The notes under the pieces are model-generated. The model ran no database searches. It worked only from the letters and a program-made list of their open reading frames with translations, and was not told the DNA's origin. Shown here piece after piece: positions 8,249 through 16,327 of a stretch of DNA of 36,332 nt (position 1 is its first letter; each line of letters opens with the position of its first letter). Source of the DNA: CBFGTA01 sp965651595 (GTDB lineage Bacteria; Actinomycetota; Actinomycetes; S36-B12; UBA10799); assembly GCA_965651595.1 (NCBI GenBank), contig CBFGTA010000009.1:1-36332 (forward strand), given 5' to 3'. Made by a program: the position numbers and the translations under genes.

Positions 8249-9904
8249 TCAGCGTTTGCGCACGATGGTGCAGGGGCCGGAGGTCCGGTCTCCCTTGTCC
8301 ATGATGACGCGATTCTTGGGACTGCGGCACACGATGGTGTCTCCACCTTTGCCATCAACCGCGTTGATGAGCGTCTTGCCTTTCGCGCCGACCAGACGGT
8401 CCTTACCCGCGCCCCCGATGAGTAGCACCTTGCCGCCACGCTCAGCCACGATGGTGTCATTGCCCGGCCCCCCGGAAGCGATTCCCGGGGCCCGCACGGT
8501 GATGTTGTCATTGCCGGGGCCTCCGAAGGCCACCCCGCGCTTGCGGTTCACTGTGAGGGTGTCATCTCCGAGGCCACCGAAAATTGTTGCCGACTTCGAG
8601 CGGGTCTGGAGGTTGTCGTCGCCAGCCGAGCCGTACGCACCGCCCTTGGTGTAGACAGCCGGGGCGTTGCGATGCCGGCAGACCACCTGAACGTTGATTT
8701 CAGTGCCAGCTGGCAGCAGTCCGGGGCGAACCTCCACTTTCTTCTTATTGAACTTGAGGAAGTTCTCGGGAACGACTTCATCCGGGCTAGACACGTTCGC
8801 TTGCACAGGTAGCCAGTTCTTGGGGCATCGTAGTGTGCGTTGCGAACGGACGGTAGCCGCTCCGGTTGTGAACGAGCGGTTCTTCTCCCGCAGCGCCAGG
8901 AAGCGGGGATTGATGTCACCACGTGGCGTGGCCGCGGTGACGACGTCGTCTGTGTCGCTGACGTATGAGGTGACAGAAGCTGGCGACATCGATTGGCCTG
9001 CGGCAACCCCCACGGTCAAGACGACCGACTTGGTGAGTTGTGCAGGCGTGAATCCGTCCTGCGGAGGCGCGAGGCAGTAGCCGGCCGTGCCGTTCGATCC
9101 TTGAGGCGAACCCCCGTACACGGCGTAGAGGTTGTAGGTGCCAGCCGGGAGGGTCGGGGGAGTGGCAATCGTTGTCTTGCCCCCTGAGAGAACGCCCTGG
9201 CCGATGGCCACGTCAGAACCACCTGTGGTTTGGCCTGAACAGTTCTTCTTCGGGGGATCTTGTTTGCTGGGATCGACTTGACGCATAAGAGCGACCGTCC
9301 CCGTCGGAGTACCGCCACCGTCGGGTGCCGAAACTGTCACCGAGTAATTGGCGGAACTGCCGGGAGCAATGCTGGCGGGCCCCGACATGGCAATCTTGGA
9401 GATATTGAAACGGTTGGCCTTCACCTCGTAGCTTCCGCACCCGTCGTACTGGGAGTCAGCAACCTTGCCACCGTCGGGGGTGTACCAAATTACCCCAGCA
9501 CCCCAGTGTCGTGAGCTCGTCGCCGAATTACTGGCAGTGAAGGTGATGCTCGAACCGATACCGGTTCCTGCGCTGTTAGTGAAAATCTTTGAGATGCTCA
9601 CGTTGCCTGACTGCTTTTTGCAGTCGAAGCGCTTGTCGTAGCCCTTGGCTGTTGATGACGTCCAACTCTGAGTGGCCCAACCGCCGATCTTCTTCTTCCC
9701 ACTTTGGGCTCGGTATGCGCAGGTGTACTTGCTGCCCGTCCACATGAGGGTGTCGGAGCTTCCACCTGTCTTGCTCGAACAGGTTCCGGCCAGCGCGGCC
9801 GGCGGCGTGGCGATCAAACCGACCGCAGCCACGCCAATCACGGAAGCTGCGGCAACGGACACACGGGTCAAGCGGTTGGGAGCACAACTGTTCACTGTCG
9901 ACAT
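8249..9904 (-). CDS. Secreted protein with Ig-like domain and RTX-like repeats
   Basis: Predicted exported protein of 551 residues. The N-terminus has a classic signal peptide (basic residues near R11-R14, a hydrophobic core VAAASVIGVAAVGLIA, likely cleavage after AALA near residue 39). Residues 40-170 contain several Cys (near 42, 62, 95, 156) and look like a compact extracellular domain. Residues 175-300 resemble a bacterial Ig-like domain (Big_3 type: PTGTVAL..., AGTYNLYAVYGG). From about residue 425, five GGxGxD-type units follow (GSAGDD, GGLGDD, GGPGND, GGPGND, GGAGKD), spaced 17-20 residues, which is the calcium-binding RTX/haemolysin signature at low density. No catalytic domain, sortase motif or anchor is seen. 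No dedicated type I secretion genes are nearby, so Sec export is the likely route. Function is unknown. Confidence 0.8.
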   Translation of the reverse strand: MSTVNSCAPNRLTRVSVAAASVIGVAAVGLIATPPAALAGTCSSKTGGSSDTLMWTGSKYTCAYRAQSGKKKIGGWATQSWTSSTAKGYDKRFDCKKQSGNVSISKIFTNSAGTGIGSSITFTASNSATSSRHWGAGVIWYTPDGGKVADSQYDGCGSYEVKANRFNISKIAMSGPASIAPGSSANYSVTVSAPDGGGTPTGTVALMRQVDPSKQDPPKKNCSGQTTGGSDVAIGQGVLSGGKTTIATPPTLPAGTYNLYAVYGGSPQGSNGTAGYCLAPPQDGFTPAQLTKSVVLTVGVAAGQSMSPASVTSYVSDTDDVVTAATPRGDINPRFLALREKNRSFTTGAATVRSQRTLRCPKNWLPVQANVSSPDEVVPENFLKFNKKKVEVRPGLLPAGTEINVQVVCRHRNAPAVYTKGGAYGSAGDDNLQTRSKSATIFGGLGDDTLTVNRKRGVAFGGPGNDNITVRAPGIASGGPGNDTIVAERGGKVLLIGGAGKDRLVGAKGKTLINAVDGKGGDTIVCRSPKNRVIMDKGDRTSGPCTIVRKR

Positions 9905-9937
9905 GGGGCGATTCTGCCCCTACGTCTACGCCAGGGT

Positions 9938-9952
9938 TGGGTGGGTCACCCA
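9938..9952. other. Small hairpin in the qcrB / secreted-protein gap
   Basis: In the 100 bases between the qcrB stop and the secreted-protein start, a perfect inverted repeat TGGGTG-GGT-CACCCA occurs. A second one, GGGGC...GCCCC (9905-9920), lies directly before the secreted-protein ATG. Neither has a T-run after it, so neither is a convincing intrinsic terminator; they may serve as partial terminator or leader structure between the respiratory operon and the next gene. Confidence 0.3.
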
Positions 9953-10004
9953 GATGCCGCGATCATGCCAACAGGTTCCTCCACCTGCAGCAGTCGGCGT
10001 CTGC

Positions 10005-11708
10005 CTACTTGTGACCGTCCTTGAGCTTCGAGGGATCGACGTAGATTCCGCCTTCGGCTTCGAGTTGTGCGTGGTGGCGCATCACTTCTTCGCCCTCGGC
10101 GGCAGCGTGCCGAATGTGTGCCTCGGCCGCTTCGATTTCCTCCGGAGTAGGCAGCGGTACGCGGTCACGATAGAAGAACCGCGACAGGCGGGCGGCGAGC
10201 TTCTCTTTGCCGTAGCCTGGCCGTTTGACTCCATCGGCGTCGGTCTTCTCCGGCCAGGGGAGCGGTTCGTAGTCCACTTCACGCTTGGACAGAATGCGGG
10301 CCTTCTCATCTTCACTGATCGGGGAGTGGATCTCGACGAACTCTCCGTGCGGCAAACGCATGATGGATCCGGTCTCGTGGCCGTGCAGTAACCGCTCGCG
10401 ATCACGGCGCTGTAGTCCGAGACAGATCCGCTTCGTGATGATGAATGCCAATGGTGGCAGAACGAACAGTCCTATCCTCACGAACCAGGTGATGGCGTTG
10501 AGAGACAAGTCAAACGCGTGGGCTATCAGGTCGTTACCGCCGCCGATGAGCAGCACCAGGTAGAAGGTAAGTCCCATCACGCCGAGGCCGGTCCGAGTCG
10601 GAGCGTTGCGGGGACGGTCGAGCAGGTTATGGACGCGGTCGTCGCCACTGGCCTTGCGCTCGATCATGGGATACAGCGCCAAGATAGTCACGCAGGCGCC
10701 GAGTACTGCGACACCCGGTATCAGCACGTTCCAGCTGATGCTGTGGCCCCACAAGACGGTCTCCCAGTCGGGCATTGCCCTCAAGGCTCCTTCAAGCCAG
10801 CCCATATACCAGTCGGGCTGGGAGCCCGCGGTTATCTGATCCGGCAAATAGGGCCCGTACTGCCAGACGGCGTTGATGGTGACGAGGCTCGAGACCAGCA
10901 CCAGGATGCCGAAGACGATGAAGAAGAACGCACCGGCCTTGGCCATGTAGATCGGCATGAACGGGTAGCCAACGACATTGTCATTCGTGCGGCCCTTACC
11001 GGGGAACTGGGTGTGCTTCTGGAACCACACGATCATCAAGTGGGCGGTAATGAGGGCCAAAATGATGCCGGGTATCAAGAGTATGTGAATGCCGTAGAGC
11101 CGGGGGATGAAGTCAGTTCCCGGATACTCACCACCGAACATGAAGAACTGGATGTACGTACCGACGACGGGGATAGACAGCACGATGCCCTCAGCAATGC
11201 GAAGGCCCGTGCCGGACAGGAGGTCGTCGGGTAGGGAGTAGCCAGCGAACCCTTCCAAAATGCCGAGCGTCAGCAGGAGGATGCCGATCGTCCAGTTGAT
11301 TTCACGCGGCTTGCGGTAGGCGCCGGTGAAGAACACTCGAATCATGTGGATGGTCATCGAGGCGACGAACAACAAAGCCGCCCAGTGGTGAATCTGGCGC
11401 ATCAACAAGCCACCGCGCACGTCGAACGAAATGTGCAAGGTGGAGGCGAAAGCCTCCGACATCTCTACGCCCTTGAGCGGAACGTACGAGCCGTTGTAGA
11501 TGACTTCCTGGAGCGATGGCTTGAACCACAAGGTGAGGTAGATGCCCGACAACAGCAAGACTATGAAGCTGTAGAGGGCGATCTCACCAAACATGAAAGT
11601 CCAGTGGTCAGGGAAGACCTTGCGCAAGTTCCGCTTGGCGAACCCGGCGACCGGAACTCTCTGGTCGAGTTCGTCAACGGCTTTGCCGCCCTTTTCCATG
11701 ATGCTCAT
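10005..11708 (-). CDS. qcrB: Cytochrome bc1 complex cytochrome b subunit
   Basis: Membrane cytochrome b of the actinobacterial menaquinol:cytochrome c oxidoreductase, which forms a supercomplex with aa3 oxidase. The protein has 567 residues with about eight to nine helices in the first 430. Haem b ligands are visible as H107 (or H108) with H121 and H208 with H223, i.e. spacings of 14 and 15. The quinol-oxidation-site motif appears as PDWYMGW near residue 300, the counterpart of PEWY. The C-terminal 120 residues form a charged cytoplasmic tail, an extension typical of actinobacteria. The ATG at 11708 overlaps the qcrA stop as ATGA; a second Met three codons later is a possible alternative start. 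It is the last gene of ctaE-qcrC-qcrA-qcrB. Confidence 0.97.
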   Translation of the reverse strand: MSIMEKGGKAVDELDQRVPVAGFAKRNLRKVFPDHWTFMFGEIALYSFIVLLLSGIYLTLWFKPSLQEVIYNGSYVPLKGVEMSEAFASTLHISFDVRGGLLMRQIHHWAALLFVASMTIHMIRVFFTGAYRKPREINWTIGILLLTLGILEGFAGYSLPDDLLSGTGLRIAEGIVLSIPVVGTYIQFFMFGGEYPGTDFIPRLYGIHILLIPGIILALITAHLMIVWFQKHTQFPGKGRTNDNVVGYPFMPIYMAKAGAFFFIVFGILVLVSSLVTINAVWQYGPYLPDQITAGSQPDWYMGWLEGALRAMPDWETVLWGHSISWNVLIPGVAVLGACVTILALYPMIERKASGDDRVHNLLDRPRNAPTRTGLGVMGLTFYLVLLIGGGNDLIAHAFDLSLNAITWFVRIGLFVLPPLAFIITKRICLGLQRRDRERLLHGHETGSIMRLPHGEFVEIHSPISEDEKARILSKREVDYEPLPWPEKTDADGVKRPGYGKEKLAARLSRFFYRDRVPLPTPEEIEAAEAHIRHAAAEGEEVMRHHAQLEAEGGIYVDPSKLKDGHK

Positions 11709-12754
11709 GCACGCTCCCAGAAGCTCGGGCCGACGGGCTGGTTGAAGCCGTTGCGGGCGATGAGGTAGCCATCCTCATCGACGGTGATGGGCAGCTGAGG
11801 AAGTTCTCGCGCCGCCGGGCCGAAAACGACGTTTGCGGAATCGGCGAGGTCGAAAGTTGACTGGTGGCACGGGCACAGCAGATGGTGAGTGCGCTGTTCG
11901 TACAGTGCCACCGGGCAGCCGACGTGGGTGCAGATCTTCGAGAAGCACAAGATGCCTTCGTAGTCCCACGGCTCGTCGGCACTACCGCCCTGCTGGGTCA
12001 AGATTTGGTCCGGCCGCATACGAACTAGCAGGACAACGTCCTTGGCTCGCGCGTTGAGATTGCCTTCTTCATGCTGAATCTCGGGCAGATTCTCCGGCAT
12101 GGCCGAGACCATCGAACCCACCGGAATGTCTTGGGGGCGAATTTTGGCGCCGGTGGGGTCCAGCACGATGTGCATTCCCGGTCGCCAGTTGGTGTTGAAG
12201 AGCTTGTCTTCCGGCAAAGGGCCGAGATCCCGGAGAATCACAACCAAGGGGATCGGGAAGAGAGCCATGGCGCCGAGCATCGAGCGGCGCAAGATGGGCC
12301 GACTAAGCCAGGCCGAGTCTTCGACTCCGGCGTTGAAGGCCTTGAGGGCATCTTCGCGGTCCTCGTCTGAGGTACGAATCTCGTGGCGTTCCTGGATGAC
12401 CTCGGTGCCACTCATGAGCTTCTTGGCCCACTGCATGACACCGGCGCCGATGAAGAACAGGGCACCTCCGAAGGTCAGGCCGAGAACCAGGTTGCTAGAC
12501 ATGAACGAGCCGAAGAACGGAATCCTCGTTGCATGTTCGGCGGGTTCGGGGAAGGCGACGTAGCCGACCACGAACAGGACAGTGCAGATCGCCGAGAGGG
12601 TGAAGAGAATGGCGACCTGGCGCTCAACCCGCTTGGCAGCTTTCGGATCGTAATCTGCCCGGCGCTTGTGCTCCTCCGGGAAAACGACCTCATCGGGCCG
12701 ACCAGCGTTGGTCATATTGGCCAGCGTCTGATTCTTTTCTGGATGATCGCTCAT
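11705..12754 (-). CDS. qcrA: Cytochrome bc1 complex Rieske iron-sulfur subunit
   Basis: Rieske protein that takes one electron from menaquinol at the outer site and delivers it to the dihaem QcrC. The 349-residue form has the long actinobacterial N-terminus with about three membrane helices (near residues 46-66, 80-104 and 160-178). The C-terminal [2Fe-2S] domain carries CTHVGC (ligands C275 and H277) and CPCH (ligands C294 and H297); C280 and C296 are placed for the usual disulfide. Another in-frame ATG lies seven codons upstream (12775). The ATG at 12754 is preferred because it overlaps the qcrC stop as ATGA, the same coupling as at the next junction, and because MSDHPEK begins the normal protein. 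Confidence 0.96.
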   Translation of the reverse strand: MSDHPEKNQTLANMTNAGRPDEVVFPEEHKRRADYDPKAAKRVERQVAILFTLSAICTVLFVVGYVAFPEPAEHATRIPFFGSFMSSNLVLGLTFGGALFFIGAGVMQWAKKLMSGTEVIQERHEIRTSDEDREDALKAFNAGVEDSAWLSRPILRRSMLGAMALFPIPLVVILRDLGPLPEDKLFNTNWRPGMHIVLDPTGAKIRPQDIPVGSMVSAMPENLPEIQHEEGNLNARAKDVVLLVRMRPDQILTQQGGSADEPWDYEGILCFSKICTHVGCPVALYEQRTHHLLCPCHQSTFDLADSANVVFGPAARELPQLPITVDEDGYLIARNGFNQPVGPSFWERA

Positions 12755-13554
12755 CGAACACGAACCCCGATCCACACGGCGACCGCGATGCAGCCACCGA
12801 AGATGAGTAGGTAGACGGCTAGTCCTTCCGTGACGGGACCCAGGCTTCCCAGGTTGTATCCGCCATAGTTCGGATAGGTATCGAACATCTGGATGTAGGC
12901 GATGATGTCGCGCTTGTCTTGAGGCGTGAGAGTGGCGTCACTGAACACGGGCATGTTCTCAGGCCCCGTAATCATGGCCTCATAGATCTGCACGGGAGTT
13001 GCGCTGCGCAAGTCGGGTGCGTAGGAGCCGTCGGACAGCGCGCCACCCATTCCCGCGAAGTTGTGGCACTGCGAGCAGTTCGTGCGGAACAGTTCGCCGC
13101 CGCGGGCAATATCACCGAGGGCTGGATTGGCCTGCTCTTCGGTGGGGATGGCCGGACCAGGGCCGAGGCTGGCGATGAAGGCGGCGATCTGGGCGATTTC
13201 CTCATCACTGTAGGAAACCGGCTTGGTGGGGGCTTGTTGGCCGGGTTGGGCCAACGGCATCCGGCCGGTGGACAACTGGAAGTCGACAGTTGCCGACCCC
13301 ACGCCGGTCAAAGCGGGGGCGTTGGGGCCACCCTGGGCGCTGATGCCGTGGCAACTAGAGCAGCCCTCCAAGAACAATTGGTGCCCGGCCTCGATCTGGG
13401 CAGCGAGAGTCTGGGACTGTTCCTCGTCTGCGATGGCCCGCGCGTTGGTGGCCGATGCGGCCACCACGTAAATCGCGGCAATCACCACGAGCGTGAGGAG
13501 GACCAGGATCGGCGTCGCGGCTTTCGAGCGACGGCTCAGTGCGAGTGATTTCAC
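12751..13554 (-). CDS. qcrC: Cytochrome bc1 complex dihaem cytochrome c subunit
   Basis: Dihaem c-type cytochrome that replaces both cytochrome c1 and soluble cytochrome c in actinobacteria, passing electrons directly to the CuA site of aa3 oxidase. It has 267 residues: an N-terminal signal/anchor (residues 15-35), two c-haem motifs C65-S-S-C68-H69 and C160-S-Q-C163-H164, likely Met ligands M99 (GRMP) and M201 (ENMP), and a C-terminal membrane helix (about 245-264). The start is GTG at 13554, preceded by AGGGG seven bases away; this site overlaps the end of ctaE, whose stop lies nine bases before the GTG. The stop overlaps qcrA. A dihaem QcrC is one of the strongest phylum indicators in this window. 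Confidence 0.96.
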   Translation of the reverse strand: MKSLALSRRSKAATPILVLLTLVVIAAIYVVAASATNARAIADEEQSQTLAAQIEAGHQLFLEGCSSCHGISAQGGPNAPALTGVGSATVDFQLSTGRMPLAQPGQQAPTKPVSYSDEEIAQIAAFIASLGPGPAIPTEEQANPALGDIARGGELFRTNCSQCHNFAGMGGALSDGSYAPDLRSATPVQIYEAMITGPENMPVFSDATLTPQDKRDIIAYIQMFDTYPNYGGYNLGSLGPVTEGLAVYLLIFGGCIAVAVWIGVRVR

Positions 13555-13563
13555 CGGTTTCCC

Positions 13564-14175
13564 CTACTTAATGATGTAGATGATGATGAACAGGGCGATC
13601 CACACAACGTCAACGAAGTGCCAGTAGTACGACACCACAATGGCGGTAGTGGCTTGCTCGTGCGTGAAGCGACGCGCCGCGTACGTGCGTCCCAAGACAA
13701 ATAGGAAGGCGATCAGGCCGCCGGTCACGTGCAGTGCGTGGAAGCCGGTTGTCAAGAAGAAGACCGAACCGTAGGCCGACGACGACAACGTCAGGCCCTG
13801 CATGAACAGTTCTGTGTACTCCTTGACCTGCCCGGCCACGAAGATCGCGCCCATGATGAATGTGATGATGAACCACATTCGCAGCTTGCGGCGGTCACCG
13901 CGTTCAGCAGCGAACACGCCCATCTGACACGTCACCGAACTCAGCACCAGGACTGTCGTGTTCGCCAACGCGAAAGGAACATTGAGTAGCTGGGTCTGTT
14001 CGGCCCACAGTTCCGGGTTCACTCCGCGGAGCGTGAAGTACATCGCAAACAGAGCCGCGAAGAACATCAATTCGCTCGACAGCCAGACGATGGTGCCTAC
14101 GGCAACAACGTTGGGTCTGTTCACCTGAAGACGAGGTCTCGAGTCTTGTGCAGTAACAGTCGCCACGGGAAGCAT
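13564..14175 (-). CDS. ctaE: Cytochrome c oxidase subunit III (aa3 type)
   Basis: Subunit III of the haem-copper oxidase that reduces oxygen to water in the bcc-aa3 supercomplex. The 203-residue protein has five hydrophobic helices and family-typical segments (VWLSSELMFFAALFAMYF near residues 30-48, TTGFHALHVTGGLIAFLF near 140-158, YYWHFVDVVWIALFIIIY near 183-200). The conserved acidic residue of the first helix is E35 and the GFHALHV motif is intact. It is the first gene of the operon, followed by qcrC nine bases on. Subunits I and II (ctaD, ctaC) are not in the window, as in other actinobacteria where they lie elsewhere. No clear ribosome site precedes the ATG; GATCCT seven bases upstream would fit a leaderless start, but without a good -35. 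Confidence 0.95.
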   Translation of the reverse strand: MLPVATVTAQDSRPRLQVNRPNVVAVGTIVWLSSELMFFAALFAMYFTLRGVNPELWAEQTQLLNVPFALANTTVLVLSSVTCQMGVFAAERGDRRKLRMWFIITFIMGAIFVAGQVKEYTELFMQGLTLSSSAYGSVFFLTTGFHALHVTGGLIAFLFVLGRTYAARRFTHEQATTAIVVSYYWHFVDVVWIALFIIIYIIK

Positions 14176-14244
14176 CTTGCCAGGATCGGAAGCGGGAAGC
14201 CCTCTGACCCCCCGTTATTGGGTGTGTGTCGGTGAGAAAATGTT

Positions 14245-14281
14245 CCAAATTTGGTCAGATTTCGGTTATTGACAGCGTCAA
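14245..14281. promoter_or_regulatory. AT-rich divergent region with palindrome and TTGACA
   Basis: The 262 bases between ctaE (-) and the receiver gene (+) contain an unusually AT-rich patch for this genome. It includes the perfect palindrome CCAAATTTGG (14245-14254) and, 14 bases later, TTGACA (14269-14274), itself the left arm of TTGAC-AGC-GTCAA. TTGACA matches a -35 box, but no good -10 lies 16-18 bases downstream. I read it as a likely control region for the respiratory operon or the divergent gene, without being able to place a transcript start. Confidence 0.3.
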
Positions 14282-14358
14282 CGTGGAATGTCGAGCAGAC
14301 TCACGTGGACTGAGACGGGCGAGTTGGCTCCGTGTGGATACTTGACCAGTAGCCGCGA

Positions 14359-14397
14359 TACGGTGGGGCTGCGGCCGCGGTCACGCTGGCTGGTGAG
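14359..14397 (+). repeat. 39-bp imperfect repeat, copy 1 (before receiver gene)
   Basis: This 39-base stretch matches 14896-14934 at 32 of 39 positions without gaps. Shared blocks are TACGGTGG at the start, GGTCACGCTGG exactly 20 bases later and GGTGAG at the end. TACGGT fits the actinobacterial -10 pattern TAnnnT, so each copy may be a promoter plus the first bases of the leader. No matching -35 was found for either copy. Confidence 0.45.
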
Positions 14398-14437
14398 AGC
14401 TGCTGGTGTGGACACGGATTCATCGGAAGGATTGTCA

Positions 14438-14863
14438 ATGACCTCGAGCGATGCCACTGCGCCCCTGCGGGTACTGATTTATTCCAGCAACGCACGTACC
14501 CGGGAAGCAGTGCAACTCGCCTTGGGTACTCGGCCAGCACCCGAACTGCCGCGGATCCGCTATATCGAGTGCGCCACCCAGCCAGCAGTCCTGACATTCA
14601 TGGATAAGCCCGGCGACGTCGATCTCGCGATTCTCGACGGTGAAGCCGCACCTTCAGGCGGGATGGGCTTATCGCGCCAGCTCCGTGACGAAATTTTCCA
14701 CTGCCCACCCATACTGGTGTTGATCGGCCGCCCTCAGGACGCCTGGTTGGCCACCTGGTCCAGAGCTGATGCCGTCGTGCCTCATCCCCTCGATCCGGTC
14801 GTGCTCGCCGATAGTGTCGCGGCGTTACTCCGGCAACGCGTGGCAGCGAGTCCCGCGTCTTAG
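14438..14863 (+). CDS. Degenerate receiver-domain protein (no output domain)
   Basis: A 141-residue protein with the length and strand pattern of a stand-alone response-regulator receiver but altered active-site residues. The first strand RVLIYSSN has S16-S17 where the acidic pair should be. The third strand DLAILDGEA keeps a phosphoacceptor-like D67. The fourth strand (PPILVLIG) lacks the usual Thr/Ser. At the fifth, the conserved Lys is replaced by H116 (ADAVVPHPLD). It is therefore probably a phosphorylation-independent pseudo-receiver. The start is the ATG at 14438, with GGAAGG seven bases before it; the frame is open further upstream but without a ribosome site. It lies between ctaE and trpD, 76 bases before trpD. 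Function is unknown. Confidence 0.75.
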   Translation: MTSSDATAPLRVLIYSSNARTREAVQLALGTRPAPELPRIRYIECATQPAVLTFMDKPGDVDLAILDGEAAPSGGMGLSRQLRDEIFHCPPILVLIGRPQDAWLATWSRADAVVPHPLDPVVLADSVAALLRQRVAASPAS

Positions 14864-14895
14864 GGTCCGTCTCGGAGCCAGCAGCGTTCGGTGGC

Positions 14896-14934
14896 TACGG
14901 TGGAGCATCGGCGGTGGTCACGCTGGTCGGTGAG
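14896..14934 (+). repeat. 39-bp imperfect repeat, copy 2 (before trpD)
   Basis: Second copy of the element at 14359-14397, 537 bases downstream, lying in the 76-base gap between the receiver gene and trpD. Its last bases run into the GAGGAAGG ribosome site of trpD. The blocks TACGGTGG and GGTCACGCTGG keep the same 20-base separation as in copy 1. Confidence 0.45.
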
Positions 14935-14939
14935 GAAGG

Positions 14940-16061
14940 ATGGCGGCGGTGGTGATGCCGGAAGCAGACGACAAACCCGGGCAGGTGGACAGCGCAGTGT
15001 CGTGGCCTGAATTGCTCGAACAACTCCTGTCGGGAACGGACCTGAAAGAGACTCAGGCCACAGCGGTCATGGACGCGGTGATGAGTGGTTCGGTGGCACC
15101 GACAGTGCTCGCGGCCGTTCTGGTAGCGCTGCGAGCCAAGCCAGAAACGCCCGCTGAAGTGCGGGCGTTGAGCGATGCCATGATCAGGCACGCCCGGCCG
15201 TTGCCCTGGAGCGGTGACTGCCTCGACGTAGTGGGAACCGGTGGCGACCGAGCCAACACTGTCAACGTCTCCACGATGACCGCCATCGTGTGCGCGGCAG
15301 CCGGTGCCCGGGTCGTGAAACACGGCAACCGGGCGGCAAGCTCGCAGTGCGGTTCGGCAGATGTCTTACAAGAACTCGGAATAACCATCGACGCTGAACC
15401 CGCCGCTGTCGCCGCCGACATCGAAGAATTTGGTCTCGGGTGTTGTTTTGCTCCGGTGTTTCATCCGGCGATGAAGTACGCCAGCGTCACCCGCCGCGAG
15501 CTCGGGATTCGCACGGTATTCAACATATTGGGCCCCTTGTCCAATCCGGGCCAGCCGACCGCCATGTTGATCGGCTGTGCCCATCGCGACTTGGCCGGTC
15601 TGATGGCAGCCGTGATGGCTGAACGGGCCGTGTCGGCCTACGTCGTGCGGGGAGTTGACGGTCTCGACGAAGTGTCGGTGACGTCTGCGACTGAAATCTG
15701 GGATTCGGCGGCAATTGCTCGCGGGCAGTCCGAGCCGGTTGTCCTGGATGTGACCGACCTCGGGATTGAGTCGAGTCCCATGGCGGAACTGGCCGGTGGA
15801 GACGCAGCGTTCAATGCCGAGGTCGCGCGCCGCGTGTTGGCCGGTGACACCAGCCCCGACATCCGAGCTGCCCGAGATGCGGTGTCAGTAAATTCGGCGG
15901 TCGCTATGCTGGCCTGGCGCCGGGCCAACGGCGAGAAGCTGCCCATCGCTGGTGAAGCTCGCTTTCTGGACACCCTCAGGGGGCAAAGGGCCGAGTTGAG
16001 TGCTGTCATTGCCTCGGGAGCGCCTGCAGAGGTGCTCGAGCGGTGGCGCCGGGCTAACTGA
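14940..16061 (+). CDS. trpD: Anthranilate phosphoribosyltransferase
   Basis: Second step of tryptophan synthesis: transfers phosphoribose from PRPP to anthranilate. The protein is 373 residues from the first ATG. An N-terminal helical domain (about 20-85) is followed by the PRPP-binding glycine motif GTGGD near residue 98 and the substrate motif KHGNRAASSQCGSAD near 122-136. GIRTVFNILGPLSNP and DGLDEVS also match the family. The start is uncertain: GAGGAAGG touches the ATG at 14940, too close for good initiation, while GTG at 14949 or 14952 or ATG at 14955 would sit nine to fifteen bases away, shortening the protein by three to five residues. The gene stands apart from other trp genes, as in mycobacteria, and begins a plus-strand block with the zinc-ribbon and CoA-transferase genes. 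Confidence 0.95.
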   Translation: MAAVVMPEADDKPGQVDSAVSWPELLEQLLSGTDLKETQATAVMDAVMSGSVAPTVLAAVLVALRAKPETPAEVRALSDAMIRHARPLPWSGDCLDVVGTGGDRANTVNVSTMTAIVCAAAGARVVKHGNRAASSQCGSADVLQELGITIDAEPAAVAADIEEFGLGCCFAPVFHPAMKYASVTRRELGIRTVFNILGPLSNPGQPTAMLIGCAHRDLAGLMAAVMAERAVSAYVVRGVDGLDEVSVTSATEIWDSAAIARGQSEPVVLDVTDLGIESSPMAELAGGDAAFNAEVARRVLAGDTSPDIRAARDAVSVNSAVAMLAWRRANGEKLPIAGEARFLDTLRGQRAELSAVIASGAPAEVLERWRRAN

Positions 16062-16081
16062 ACTGATCGAAGGAGAACCTC

Positions 16082-16327
16082 ATGGTGGCACTTCCCAGCG
16101 AGACACACAGGTGGCGGTGTGGCCAGTGCGGGAACCTCACCCGCTTTGACGTCCGACGATCGGTCCAAAGCGTCGAATATTGGCACGCCAACCTCAGTGG
16201 CCACTACGCAATCGAGGAGGTCACTGTGGAGCGTGAGGAGATCGCAGCGGTGACGTGTCGATGGTGCGGTTCGGCGGCATCCATCGAATTGGTGCCGCGG
16301 GTCGATGCCGACTCTGCCCAGGCCTGA
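16082..16327 (+). CDS. Small zinc-ribbon protein, 81 aa
   Basis: Unrecognised small protein with two knuckles, C13-G-Q-C16 and C59-R-W-C62, spaced as in a zinc ribbon with a long beta-hairpin insert between them (RFDVRRSVQSVEYWHANLSG). It probably binds one zinc and may act in nucleic-acid or protein binding; no enzyme motif is present. The ATG has AGGAG six bases upstream and lies 20 bases after trpD, so co-transcription is likely. Its stop TGA overlaps the CoA-transferase ATG by one base, indicating translational coupling. The first residues (ETHRWRCGQCGNLTRFDV) resemble small actinobacterial zinc-ribbon proteins of unknown function. Confidence 0.8.
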   Translation: MVALPSETHRWRCGQCGNLTRFDVRRSVQSVEYWHANLSGHYAIEEVTVEREEIAAVTCRWCGSAASIELVPRVDADSAQA

